From NCBI RefSeq assembly GCF_004101785.1, contig NZ_CP035130.1:682001-746000 (forward strand): a stretch of 64,000 nucleotides of DNA, given 5' to 3'. Positions 51,733-60,725 of this stretch are shown here, one piece after another. The first letter of the stretch is position 1; each line of letters begins with the position of its first letter. The position numbers were made by a program, and so were the translations under genes. Source of the stretch: Gudongella oleilytica. GTDB lineage: Bacteria > Bacillota > Clostridia > Tissierellales > Tissierellaceae. The notes under the pieces are model-generated. The model was not told where the DNA came from. It saw only the letters and a program-made list of their open reading frames with translations, and searched no databases.

Positions 51733-52302
51733 ATGATAAACATAATTGTATTTGTCGGGCCAAGCGGTTCCGGTAAGACAACTCTAAGAAATCAGCTCAG
51801 CATGGAGAAGATAATTACATACACAAGCAGAGCTCCAAGAGAAGGTGAAGTGGATGGAGTGCACTATCATTTTTCATCAGGAGATGAAATCCTAAGAATG
51901 CATGAGGAGGGTGAGCTGCTTGAGTATACACAGTATCATGGATATTTTTATGCAACCAGCTTAAGAGCAATATCCCGGGTGATCGATATGAATGGCACTG
52001 CTTCAATAATTGTTGACAAGAATGGAGCTAAGAAGCTAAAGGATAGATATGGAGACAAGGTTCTTGTAATTGGTATCACTGCTCCTGCGATCGAATGCGT
52101 CAGGAGGATGAGAGAAAGGAACGAACCTGAGATAGAGAGGCGTCTGGCATCCTATGAGATGGAGGTAAAATTAACTAACAGATATTGTGATGTTATAATA
52201 AACAACTCGGAAGCCAACTGGGAAAGGTCGAAGCTGCTTGTTCAGGCTATGGAAAAGGGACTTGAAGCTATGGGCTGCATGAGTGAAGGGAATATCTGTT
52301 AG
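51733..52302 (+). CDS. Guanylate kinase-like P-loop protein
   Basis: A 189-residue kinase-fold protein. P-loop FVGPSGSGKTTLRNQL at residues 5-20, then ITYTSRAPREGEVDGVHYHF, which is the GMP-binding signature of guanylate kinases, and GELLEYTQYHGYFYATS. The N-terminus is shorter and the lid region more divergent than in typical Gmk (about 205 residues), so it may be a paralogue with a special role. GGGGGAAG leads to ATG 51733; it lies 23 bases after galE. Confidence 0.8.
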   Translation: MINIIVFVGPSGSGKTTLRNQLSMEKIITYTSRAPREGEVDGVHYHFSSGDEILRMHEEGELLEYTQYHGYFYATSLRAISRVIDMNGTASIIVDKNGAKKLKDRYGDKVLVIGITAPAIECVRRMRERNEPEIERRLASYEMEVKLTNRYCDVIINNSEANWERSKLLVQAMEKGLEAMGCMSEGNIC

Positions 52303-52389
52303 GACCAATTTCTTTTTTTAACTTAAATTTTAGGTGGGAAACTTTAATTGACTACATAGTAATTGGGCATGGAAGAGAGAGGTGCATGG

Positions 52390-52638
52390 ATGAAAAAGCT
52401 TGGTAGCGAAGTTAAATATTGCATATTATGCAAGGAAGTCCACGAGGTCGACATAGTTGAAAGCATCGACTGTGTTGAATACAAGGGTGAAGAGATCATG
52501 TTCAATGCAATCTATGAATATTGCAGGAAATCGCACAGATACATGGAAAATTCTGATATGGTAAGGAAAAACAGGATTTCCAAGGAGAAGGCTTTAGAGA
52601 GGAAACATCAGCTTGAGCTGCCAAGAGATAAAGGATAG
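52390..52638 (+). CDS. Small YgiT/MqsA-type zinc-finger-like protein (paralogue 1)
   Basis: An 82-residue protein. CILCKEVHEVDIVESIDCVE, YKGEEIMFNAIYEYC match the N-terminal zinc-finger unit of MqsA/YgiT-type proteins, with a CxxC near residues 11-14; a helical end with NRISKEKALERKHQ follows but no helix-turn-helix domain. ATG 52390 is chosen because GAGAGGTG is seven bases upstream. The next gene but one, at 52765, is a clear homologue. Function unknown; possibly a shortened regulator or metal-binding protein. Confidence 0.65.
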   Translation: MKKLGSEVKYCILCKEVHEVDIVESIDCVEYKGEEIMFNAIYEYCRKSHRYMENSDMVRKNRISKEKALERKHQLELPRDKG

Positions 52639-52764
52639 GATTTGACAAATCAAAAAAAACAAACATCAAATATCCAAATATTGTGACACAACAGCTATAT
52701 TTTGCTATAATGCTTTATAGGGGCAAATGCAATTATCCTATCTGCGAAAGGACGTGATGCTGCT

Positions 52765-52998
52765 GTGCGAAGGGTCGAAGGGAAGAAGTTTTGCTACCTG
52801 TGTATGCAGGAGCATGAGGTTGAAATAGTTGAGATCATGGAATGCGGAGAATACAAGGGGGAAGAGATCCATTACCCCGCAAGCTACGAATATTGTCCTG
52901 TCGCAAATGAATATCTGGAAACGGAAAGCTTGCTTAGGTCAAACAGATCTTCAATGAAGGAAGCTTACCACAGATCTGCTGTAATAAATGCATCGTAA
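52765..52998 (+). CDS. Small YgiT/MqsA-type zinc-finger-like protein (paralogue 2)
   Basis: A 77-residue protein starting at GTG 52765 behind AAAGGA. CYLCMQEHEVEIVEIMECGE, YKGEEIHYPASYEYC is close to the paralogue at 52390, and a short helix with NRSSMKEAY ends it. It has its own extended -10 promoter (52703-52711), so the two are expressed apart. The order CxxC, HEVEIVE, YKGE, YEYC is kept in both. No DNA-binding domain is present. Confidence 0.65.
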   Translation: MRRVEGKKFCYLCMQEHEVEIVEIMECGEYKGEEIHYPASYEYCPVANEYLETESLLRSNRSSMKEAYHRSAVINAS

Positions 52999-53123
52999 GG
53001 TATAGCCATAGGTCAATGAACCTGTGGTTTTTGTTTTTCAGGCTTTCAACTGAATGATAAATGTTGTAAGATAAATGACAGATAAGAAAGGAGCTTTGCT
53101 TCTTTGAAACAGGAGGTAGTCAA

Positions 53124-53987
53124 ATGAGGGTCAGAAAGGCAGTAATCCCGGCAGCAGGCTTGGGAACAAGGTTTTTACCGGCGACAAAAGCTCAGCCAAA
53201 GGAGATGCTTCCCATTGTCGATAAGCCGACGCTTCAGTACATAATTGAGGAAGCCGTTGATTCAGGGATAGAGGAAATACTAATAATCACAGGCAGAAAT
53301 AAATCTTCGATCGAGAACCACTTCGATAAATCCGTAGAGCTGGAGCTGGAACTGGAAAGATCAAACAAGCGGGAGCTTTTGGAGGAGATAAGAAGGATAT
53401 CCGATATGGCTAATATCCACTACATAAGACAGAAGGAGCCCAGAGGTCTAGGCCATGCGATCCACTGTGCAAAAAGCTTTATAGCAGACGAGCCATTTGC
53501 AGTACTTCTGGGGGATGATATCGTATACAGTGAGAAGCCATGCTTGAAGCAGATGATAGAGGTCTATGACAAATACAAGACCACGATCCTTGGAGTACAG
53601 CAGGTCTCAGATGATGATGTATCAAAGTACGGCATAATTGACGGGAAGTATATTGAGGATAAGATATACAAGGTAAAGGATCTGGTTGAGAAGCCGGCAA
53701 GGGAGTTGGCTACATCCAATATTGCTATCCTTGGAAGATATATAATAAATCCGGCTGTCTTTGAATGCATCGAAATGACAAAGCCCGGGAAAAATGGAGA
53801 GATCCAACTGACTGACGCATTGAAGCTCCTTGTTGAAAGAGAGGCTATGTATGCCTATATATTCCAGGGGAAGAGATATGACGTTGGCAATAAATTAGGG
53901 TTTCTTGAGGCTACAGTGGAGTATGCTCTCAGAAGAGAGGACATAGGAGAGGAATTCAGGAGCTACTTGAAAGGAATAATTGATTAG
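53124..53987 (+). CDS. galU: UTP-glucose-1-phosphate uridylyltransferase
   Basis: A 287-residue nucleotidyltransferase making UDP-glucose. N-terminal KAVIPAAGLGTRFLPATKAQ with KEMLPIVDKPTLQYIIEEAV, then LGHAIHCAKSFI, VLLGDDIV (metal Asp), VEKPARELATSNIAILGRYI and GKNGEIQLTDAL, GKRYDVGNKLGFL near the end. AGGAGGT lies upstream of ATG 53124. It supports galE and surface glycan or glycolipid synthesis. Its terminator is next to a group II intron. Confidence 0.96.
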   Translation: MRVRKAVIPAAGLGTRFLPATKAQPKEMLPIVDKPTLQYIIEEAVDSGIEEILIITGRNKSSIENHFDKSVELELELERSNKRELLEEIRRISDMANIHYIRQKEPRGLGHAIHCAKSFIADEPFAVLLGDDIVYSEKPCLKQMIEVYDKYKTTILGVQQVSDDDVSKYGIIDGKYIEDKIYKVKDLVEKPARELATSNIAILGRYIINPAVFECIEMTKPGKNGEIQLTDALKLLVEREAMYAYIFQGKRYDVGNKLGFLEATVEYALRREDIGEEFRSYLKGIID

Positions 53988-53992
53988 TACGA

Positions 53993-54020
53993 GGGATGTC
54001 TGGAAAGGCATCCCTTATTT
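53993..54020 (+). terminator. galU terminator, used as group II intron target
   Basis: GGGATG (53993-53998) pairs with CATCCC (54009-54014), followed by TTATTT. The intron begins at about 54022, directly behind. Confidence 0.6.
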
Positions 54021-54021
54021 G

Positions 54022-55832
54022 GTACGACGGGCATGCCTTCTGTCTGTGGTGAAAGTCCACAAGGGGCGTAGTTGCCGACGAACCCTATAGCGACTTGCAA
54101 GGTTCACATCGTGAGGTGTGGGCGAGAGGAAGCAATAGCGAAATCGTAGCCTGACGGACAGAAACCTGATACCAAGGCTTGCATGGAGGATAAGCTGGCC
54201 AAAAGCAGTGAAGTCCAAAAGGCAATCGTAACCCATGCAGGTAGATCAGGCAGGTAGACGAGGAAAGACAGAGGACTTATCCCGTGAGGTCTCATGGGCG
54301 GCTAAAACCGTAGTAATAACGAACCATGAGAAGTCAGCAGAGGTCATAGTACTTGGAAACAAGGAAGGACTGAACAATTCAAAGTCAAATGGACTTACGG
54401 ATGTAAATGCATAGGCCTGACGAGAATCTCAGTAGCGAAGACGTAACGGAGCGAAGGGTTCACAGGAGGTAAGGTTGATATGCATGAAAGCAAAACAGGA
54501 AAAGGAGACAAATCATGTCACAACTAATGGAACAGATATTATCAAGAGAGAATATGCTGCTTGCATACAAGAAGGTAAAAGCCAACAAAGGAGCAGGAGG
54601 CATAGACAACATAAGTGTAGACGAAATTGATGAATATCTGAAAGGAAACTGGGAAGACATCAAGGAACGTATTCGTAACAGAAAGTACAAACCTCAGCCG
54701 GTGCTAAGAGTTGAAATACCAAAGCCAAATGGTGGAGTAAGAAAACTTGGTATACCCACAGTGATGGACAGAATCATAGAACAGGCAATAGTGCAGGTAA
54801 TCACACCCATAGTGGAGCCACATTTCAGCGAATACAGCTATGGTTTCAGGCCGGGTAGACGAGCACAACAGGCAGTCATCAAACTATTGGAATATCTGAA
54901 TGACGGATATATCTACATAGTGGATATTGACCTTGAGAAGTTCTTTGATAATGTACCACAAGACAAGCTGATGACCCTTGTAGGCAAAATCATACAAGAC
55001 CCTGACACAGAATCACTCATAGCTAAATATCTAAAGGCAGGAGTGATGGACAAAGGAAAATATGAAGAAACCAACGAGGGGACCCCGCAGGGAGGAAACC
55101 TCTCCCCAATACTCAGTAACATCATGCTCAATGAGCTTGACAAAGAGCTTGAAGCAAGAGGACTTAATTTTGTTAGATATGCAGATGACTGTGTAATAGC
55201 AGTAGGAAGTAGTGCAGCTTCCAACAGAGTTATGAACACCATAACAAAATGGATAGAGAGAAAACTCGGATTAAAAGTCAACGCAGAAAAGACAAGAACC
55301 ACAGAACCAACAAAGCTAAAATATTTAGGATTTGGTTTTGTGAAGATGGATGGTAAATGGGAGGCAAGGCCTCATCGGGACTCCATAGTTAAATTCAAGA
55401 GAAAACTCAAGCAGCTCACAAAACGCTCATGGTCAATCAGCATGGACGATAGAATAAAGAGACTCAATTGGGTAATCAGAGGCTGGATAAACTACTTTCG
55501 AATAGGTAAAATGAAGACTAATATGATACGAATAGATGGACACTTGCGTACAAGAATCCGTATCGTGATATGGAAGCAGTGGAAAACCAGTCAGAAGAGA
55601 ATGTGGGGCTTAAGAAAACTCGGTGCTCCGGAATGGATGGTAAGACAGTCGGTAGGGTTTAACAACCATTACCAGGCAGTGGCTAAAACCACAGGTTTAC
55701 GTAAAATATCAAAAGAAATCCTCGCAAAGCGAGGTCTCATTAGTTGTTTGGATTATTATTTGAATTGAACCGCCGTATGCCGAACGGCACGTACGGTGGT
55801 GTGAGAGGGGAATTAATTTTCCCCTACTCGAT
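54022..55832 (+). mobile_element. Group II intron with encoded reverse transcriptase
   Basis: The 5' end GTACGACGGGCATGCC near 54022 opens about 490 bases of structured RNA (domain I-III), the maturase gene lies in domain IV, and the 3' end has domain V (ACCGCCGTATGCCGAACGGC, then ACGTACGGTGGT, 55770-55801). A domain VI-like hairpin GGGGAA/TTCCCC follows at 55807-55824. The element ends near CTCGAT at 55832. Insertion right behind a terminator hairpin and an ORF of about 417 residues without an endonuclease domain point to the group IIC (class C) type. Exact ends are estimated. Confidence 0.85.
54515..55768 (+). CDS. ltrA: Group II intron reverse transcriptase/maturase
   Basis: A 417-residue protein. 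RT blocks: KANKGAGGIDNISVDEI, IPTVMDRIIEQAIVQVI, YSYGFRPGRRAQQAVIKL, VDIDLEKFFDNVPQDKLM, GTPQGGNLSPILSNIMLNEL and the catalytic FVRYADDCVI (YADD). The maturase (X) domain follows with LNWVIRGWINYFRIG. There is no C-terminal HNH endonuclease domain. AAGGAGAC lies ahead of ATG 54515. It helps the intron splice and reverse-transcribes it at new sites. Confidence 0.95.
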   Translation: MSQLMEQILSRENMLLAYKKVKANKGAGGIDNISVDEIDEYLKGNWEDIKERIRNRKYKPQPVLRVEIPKPNGGVRKLGIPTVMDRIIEQAIVQVITPIVEPHFSEYSYGFRPGRRAQQAVIKLLEYLNDGYIYIVDIDLEKFFDNVPQDKLMTLVGKIIQDPDTESLIAKYLKAGVMDKGKYEETNEGTPQGGNLSPILSNIMLNELDKELEARGLNFVRYADDCVIAVGSSAASNRVMNTITKWIERKLGLKVNAEKTRTTEPTKLKYLGFGFVKMDGKWEARPHRDSIVKFKRKLKQLTKRSWSISMDDRIKRLNWVIRGWINYFRIGKMKTNMIRIDGHLRTRIRIVIWKQWKTSQKRMWGLRKLGAPEWMVRQSVGFNNHYQAVAKTTGLRKISKEILAKRGLISCLDYYLN

Positions 55833-55910
55833 CAAATATTTGAAGAAACTTACTAATATTGAGGTATAATCTATATCAATAGGAATGTATATGAGTTAAG
55901 AGGTGCGATT

Positions 55911-57077
55911 ATGGGAAACATCTATGATTATTTAGATTGGAGAGGTGACCTCTCCTTTAAACAGGATGACTTCAATGAAGTGGACAACCTTGTCTTGTCT
56001 GTACTTTGTTATAACGATTTTAGCGGCATCGTCCCAGCAGCCGGAGAGAGCGGGCATATACTCCTGAAGGATGCGGCATTGAGATTTAAGGAAACTAAAA
56101 CGACTGAACACCTTAAAGACCTTCCATTTTTGAAGGATACCCCCGTATTTCTGGAGAGAGCTGCAGCAACAAAAAGGTTTGGAGAACTGAAGCTTTCAGG
56201 ATATGTGGACCAGATCGACATTGAAAGGGCAAAGCAGTTTTCTGCAATGGTATTTACAATATTTGACGACCTTCACTTCATTGCCTTTAGAGGAACTGAT
56301 GACTCAATTGCAGGCTGGAAGGAGGATCTGCAGATGAGCTTCAAAGATGAGGTCCATTCACAAAGGGAGGCAGTAAAGTACACTAAATGGGTGATGGAAA
56401 ACTACTCAGGCGAGTTTTATCTTGGAGGTCATTCAAAGGGTGGAAATCTTGCGGTATATGCTTCGGCAAATATGGAGGGAGCCTACAGGGAGAGTATAGT
56501 CGAGATATACAATAATGATGGTCCCGGATTTCAACCTAAGGTTGTTAAAGCGCCGGGATATCAGGCTATAATCGAGAAGATCGTGACATTCCTTCCAGAG
56601 TCATCAATTATCGGAATGCTTCTTGAACATGGTGAGGAATACTATGTCGTAAAGAGCAGCGGTCTTGCAATGTATCAGCATAATCCATTTCTTTGGGAGA
56701 TCATGGGCAATGAGTTTATTTACAAATCGGGGCTAAGCAAGGAAGGTATAAATATAAACAAAGCAGTAAGGTCATGGCTTACAAAGCTCTCCAATGAAGA
56801 CAGGGAGAGATTTGTAAATACATTGTTTGATATTCTTCAGGGAACAGGTGCAAAGAGCCTGAGCGATTTGAACAATGAGAAAATCAATGCTGCCGATGCA
56901 ATGATAAAGGCTCTTAAAACCTTGGATAAGGAGACCCAAAGGCAGCTTAGATCGACAATCGATCTTCTGATTGCCGAGAGTCATAAGACGATATTAAAAT
57001 CTATTACTAACGATATAACCAATATAATTAAATTTGGCAGAAAAAAGATACAGAGGAAAGGAATTCAGGATCAATAA
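55911..57077 (+). CDS. DUF2974 (Mbeg1-like) alpha/beta hydrolase
   Basis: A 388-residue protein of the DUF2974 lipase-like family. It begins with GNIYDYLDWRGDLSFKQDDF, a family hallmark, then FIAFRGTDDSIAGWKEDL and the nucleophile elbow LGGHSKGGNLAVYAS (Ser about 179). The C-terminal 100 residues are helical. AGAGGTGCG precedes ATG 55911. It starts a run of five close genes ending at 61223. The natural substrate is unknown. Confidence 0.85.
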   Translation: MGNIYDYLDWRGDLSFKQDDFNEVDNLVLSVLCYNDFSGIVPAAGESGHILLKDAALRFKETKTTEHLKDLPFLKDTPVFLERAAATKRFGELKLSGYVDQIDIERAKQFSAMVFTIFDDLHFIAFRGTDDSIAGWKEDLQMSFKDEVHSQREAVKYTKWVMENYSGEFYLGGHSKGGNLAVYASANMEGAYRESIVEIYNNDGPGFQPKVVKAPGYQAIIEKIVTFLPESSIIGMLLEHGEEYYVVKSSGLAMYQHNPFLWEIMGNEFIYKSGLSKEGININKAVRSWLTKLSNEDRERFVNTLFDILQGTGAKSLSDLNNEKINAADAMIKALKTLDKETQRQLRSTIDLLIAESHKTILKSITNDITNIIKFGRKKIQRKGIQDQ

Positions 57078-57096
57078 TTTCTGAAAGGGGAATTTT

Positions 57097-58389
57097 ATGC
57101 TTATAAAGAACACTTGCCTTGTAAATGAAAGCTTTCAGGTTGAAAGAGGAAAGTATATCCTGATTGAAAATGACAGGATCAGTTATATTGGCGATAAACA
57201 TCCGGAAGGATATTTTGGCGAGACTTACAATGGGGAGAATAAAGTGGTACTTCCTGGATTTTTCAACAATCATTGCCATGTGCCCATGACGCTGTTAAGA
57301 GGCTATGGTGAAGGTCTTCCGCTTCACAGATGGCTTGCAGAAAAAATGTTTCCTTTTGAGGCAAAGCTTACTGGTGAGGACATTTATTGGGGCAGCCTTC
57401 TGGGGATAGCAGAGATGATAAAGAGTGGAGTCGTATCCTTCACGGATATGTACTTTGAGATAGAGATGATGGCTCAGGCAGTATCTGAAAGCGGTATAAA
57501 AGTCAATCTGTCCCATGGACTTTCTTATAACTCAAAAAAGCCATCGATATTTGAATTGCAAGGCTACAAGGATACTGAGAGGTTGCTGGACATTGCTTCC
57601 CGGGATAAGACAGGGAGACTTAAGATAGATATAGGGCTGCACGCAGAGTACACATCAAGAGAAAGTCTCGTTCGGGAGGTTGCTCATTATGCCAGAGAGA
57701 GAAACCTGATCGTTCATACTCACCTATCCGAGACACAGGGGGAGCATGATAACTGCAAGCTAAAGTATGGTAAGACTCCTGCTGAGTATTTTGCTGAATG
57801 TGGTTTATTCGATCAGCCAACTACAGCTGCCCATTGTGTGTGGGTAGAGGACAGCGATATTGAGATCATAAAATCCAAGGGAGTTGTACCTGTACATTGC
57901 CCATCCAGCAACATGAAGCTTGGAAGCGGATTTGCTCCAATAAAGCAGATGATAGAAGCAGGGATACCCGTTACTATAGGTACTGATGGGGCTTCCTCAA
58001 ATAACAATCTGAACATGGTCGAGGAGATATATCTTGCAGCAATGATAAACAAGGGCTCAACCCAGGATCCTGAGTTTATGTATCCTGCTCAGCTTTTAAA
58101 GCTTGCCACAATAAATGGTGCCCGGGCTCAAGACAGAGAGGATTGCGGATCCATCAAGGTCGGCAACAAGGCTGATTTAGTTATTTTCGATATGGATAAG
58201 CCACATCTTCAGCCTGTTTTTGACGAGTTGGCCAATATTTTGTATTCGGGACAATCAGATGACATCTGTATGACCATGATAGACGGTCAAATCGTATATA
58301 AGGATGGGGAGTTTAAAACGATAGATATCGAGAAGGTCATGCACAAAGCAGTTGGGATCAAGGAAAGGATACTTTCAGAACTTGTTTAG
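57097..58389 (+). CDS. mtaD: 5-methylthioadenosine/S-adenosylhomocysteine deaminase-type amidohydrolase
   Basis: A 430-residue metal-dependent amidohydrolase. Metal ligands: HCHVPMTLLRG (the HxH at about residues 58-60), THLSETQGEH with AAHCVWVEDS, and TDGASSNNNLNMVEE (Asp about 294, with SSNN typical of MTA/SAH deaminases). The frame also keeps GLHAEYTS. It would deaminate methylthioadenosine or S-adenosylhomocysteine to the inosine form. AAAGGGG is ahead of ATG 57097. The next gene resembles methylthioribose-1-phosphate isomerase, which supports a methylthio salvage role. Confidence 0.85.
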   Translation: MLIKNTCLVNESFQVERGKYILIENDRISYIGDKHPEGYFGETYNGENKVVLPGFFNNHCHVPMTLLRGYGEGLPLHRWLAEKMFPFEAKLTGEDIYWGSLLGIAEMIKSGVVSFTDMYFEIEMMAQAVSESGIKVNLSHGLSYNSKKPSIFELQGYKDTERLLDIASRDKTGRLKIDIGLHAEYTSRESLVREVAHYARERNLIVHTHLSETQGEHDNCKLKYGKTPAEYFAECGLFDQPTTAAHCVWVEDSDIEIIKSKGVVPVHCPSSNMKLGSGFAPIKQMIEAGIPVTIGTDGASSNNNLNMVEEIYLAAMINKGSTQDPEFMYPAQLLKLATINGARAQDREDCGSIKVGNKADLVIFDMDKPHLQPVFDELANILYSGQSDDICMTMIDGQIVYKDGEFKTIDIEKVMHKAVGIKERILSELV

Positions 58390-58401
58390 GGAGGCTATAT
58401 T

Positions 58402-59454
58402 GTGAAAAGATTTGACGATGATCTGGCCTTTATGCTCAGATATGAAAATGTTGCATGGTATGAGAATGGTAAGGTCAGGATTTTGGATAGAAGGATGTAC
58501 CCGACAAAGATTGAATTTGTGACCTGCAGCACACACCAGGAGGTAGCTCAGGCGATCGCTGATATGGTTACGCAGAGTGCCGGACCTTATACGGCAGCCG
58601 GGATGGGTATGGCTTTGGCAGCTTTTGAGTGCAGGGATCTTGGTAGGAAGGAAATGTTGGATTACCTTGAGAAGGCAGCATACACCCTGTCTCATGCCAG
58701 ACCTACCACGGCAAATAGAATGGTTCTTACCACCAATGGATGTCTCGAGGCTGCAAGAAAGGCTATGGACGAAGGAAGACCGGTCGATGAAGCAATATTT
58801 ATGAGAACGATCGATTCTCTCAACAGGAGATATTCAACCATCGAGGTGGTAGCTGAGCACCTGGTTACCATGTTTCCGGATAAGGGAACTATAATGACTC
58901 AGTGCTTTGGAGAGACCATTGTAGGGATGATGCTTAGGGTAGCAAGGAAAAGAGAAAAGGATATTAAGCTATTTGTCCCGGAAACCAGGCCATATTTTCA
59001 GGGGGCGAGGCTTACCGCCAGCGTAGCTTGTGATATGGGATTCGATACTACTGTAATTACTGACAACATGCCTGCTTTTGTTATGAAGAGGAACAAGATA
59101 GATCTTTTCACATCAGCGGCTGATGTTATATGCATGGATGGTCATGTGGTAAATAAAATTGGGACTTATCAGATAGCAATATCTGCAAAATATCATGGAG
59201 TACCATATTTTGTCACAGGAATACCTGATAAAGCTCATCAAACCATTGATTCTGTAACTATTGAGGAAAGAGATCCACAATTGGTGCTTGAAGCCAGAGG
59301 CGTTAAAAATACTTTGGAAGGCGTAAAAGGCTACTATCCATCCTTTGATATCACTCCTCCACACCTGGTTAGCGGGGTGGTCACGGATAAAGGAATATTC
59401 ATACCATATGATCTTAACAGATACTATGATACTGAGGTTAAAGAATACTATTAA
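58402..59454 (+). CDS. mtnA: Methylthioribose-1-phosphate isomerase-like protein (eIF2B-alpha family)
   Basis: A 350-residue protein of the MtnA/eIF2B fold. Compared with MtnA it keeps ARPTTANRM, the catalytic Cys in IMTQCFGE, ETRPYFQGARLTASV, VITDNMPAFVM and the catalytic Asp in AADVICMDGHVVNKIGTYQI. The start is GTG 58402 with GGGAGGC upstream. The family aldose-ketose isomerases convert MTR-1-P to MTRu-1-P; some members act on other ribose-1-phosphates. The gap of 12 bases to the deaminase gene indicates one operon. Confidence 0.82.
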   Translation: MKRFDDDLAFMLRYENVAWYENGKVRILDRRMYPTKIEFVTCSTHQEVAQAIADMVTQSAGPYTAAGMGMALAAFECRDLGRKEMLDYLEKAAYTLSHARPTTANRMVLTTNGCLEAARKAMDEGRPVDEAIFMRTIDSLNRRYSTIEVVAEHLVTMFPDKGTIMTQCFGETIVGMMLRVARKREKDIKLFVPETRPYFQGARLTASVACDMGFDTTVITDNMPAFVMKRNKIDLFTSAADVICMDGHVVNKIGTYQIAISAKYHGVPYFVTGIPDKAHQTIDSVTIEERDPQLVLEARGVKNTLEGVKGYYPSFDITPPHLVSGVVTDKGIFIPYDLNRYYDTEVKEYY

Positions 59455-59474
59455 ATTTTGAGGAGGGGTAATCA

Positions 59475-60692
59475 ATGAGTAAAATTGACCTGAATGACGT
59501 GATGTTTGAAACCATGGTGATCCATGCCGGTCAGGAGCCTGACAAGGGAACAGGTGCTTTGTCGACCCCGATTTTTCAAACCTCAACCTTCTGCTTTGAG
59601 ACTGTAGAGGAAGGAGCTGCAAAGTTCAGTAAGGAGATACCCGGGTATGTCTATTCAAGAGGAGGAAACCCGACTAATCGAGCCCTGGAGCTTAAATGTG
59701 CCGCTCTTGAAGGCGGAGAGGACTGCGTTGCAACTGCATCGGGAATGGGAGCGATAGGTGCTGTTCTATTGGGTCTTGTCAAAACGGGCGACCACATAGT
59801 TTGTGGAGACACAATATACGGAGGGACCTCAGTGGTAATGAGGACCAATATGCCGGATTTAGGGATCGACGTTACCTTTGTAGATACTACGAAGCCTGAG
59901 GAAGTTGAAAAGGCCATAAATGAAAAGACCAAGGTCATATACTTCGAAACCGTCACTAATCCGACTCTTAAGCTTGCAGATATCGAAGAGATAGCTAAAA
60001 TTGCTAAGAAACATGGAGTAAAGCTGGTCGTGGACAATACATTCTCGCCACCTCCTATCCTTTCCCCACTTAAGCTGGGTGCAGATTTTGTTATTCACAG
60101 TGTAACTAAATACATAAATGGACATGGCGATGTCATCGGCGGCGTTATCATTGGACCAAAGGATGACATAGCAGTAATCAGGGGGAATTATGTCACAAAG
60201 ATATGTGGTACTCCTCCAAGTCCCTTCAACTCCTATCTGGTCATGAGGGGCATGAAAACCCTGCCGATCAGGGTGAGAGAGCACTGTAAGAATGCGATGG
60301 AAATGGCTGAATATCTTGAAAAAAGTGAGTATGTAAAAACGGTATACTACCCAGGCTTGAAATCCCACCCACAGCATGAACTGGCTAAGAAGATGTTGAA
60401 TGGTATGTATACAGGTATGATAGCATTTGAGCTTAAGGATGATGTTAAAGGCCTGAGTGCTTTTGAAGCAGGAAAGAAATTCCTGAACAATCTAAAGATT
60501 GCCTCGATAGCAGTAAGCCTGGGAGATCCGGACACCTTGATCGAACACCCGGCAAGCATGACACACGCCAGCGTTCCACCGGAGAGCAGACTTGAGGTAG
60601 GCATAACTGACGGATTGATAAGATTATCTGTTGGTCTTGAGAATGTAAAAGACCTCATAAAGGACTTTGAGCAAAGCTTCGCGAAGCTATGA
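59475..60692 (+). CDS. megL: PLP-dependent methionine gamma-lyase/trans-sulfuration enzyme
   Basis: A 405-residue Cys/Met-metabolism PLP enzyme. Blocks: PIFQTSTFCFET, YSRGGNPTNRALE, ATASGMGAI, and the PLP lysine in SVTKYINGHGDVIGG (about residue 209). The end SLGDPDTLIEHPASMTHASV, LIRLSVGLENVKDLI is typical. It is most like methionine gamma-lyases, which split methionine into methanethiol, ammonia and 2-oxobutyrate. The Cys that Pseudomonas MGL has near the active site is not seen (IYGGTSVV), so cystathionine gamma-lyase or a sulfhydrylase stays possible. Confidence 0.85.
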   Translation: MSKIDLNDVMFETMVIHAGQEPDKGTGALSTPIFQTSTFCFETVEEGAAKFSKEIPGYVYSRGGNPTNRALELKCAALEGGEDCVATASGMGAIGAVLLGLVKTGDHIVCGDTIYGGTSVVMRTNMPDLGIDVTFVDTTKPEEVEKAINEKTKVIYFETVTNPTLKLADIEEIAKIAKKHGVKLVVDNTFSPPPILSPLKLGADFVIHSVTKYINGHGDVIGGVIIGPKDDIAVIRGNYVTKICGTPPSPFNSYLVMRGMKTLPIRVREHCKNAMEMAEYLEKSEYVKTVYYPGLKSHPQHELAKKMLNGMYTGMIAFELKDDVKGLSAFEAGKKFLNNLKIASIAVSLGDPDTLIEHPASMTHASVPPESRLEVGITDGLIRLSVGLENVKDLIKDFEQSFAKL

Positions 60693-60725
60693 TTTTGGCA
60701 TAGATGATTACCAGGAGGCAGAGAC

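Noticed and set aside
54030-54510. Structured non-coding stretch as rRNA or tRNA cluster
   Set aside because: It is the 5' part of the group II intron, as shown by the GTACGAC start, the RT gene and domain V at the far end.
59113-60377. 169- and 172-codon minus-strand frames
   Set aside because: They lie antisense to the MtnA-like and lyase genes and have protein-unlike composition.
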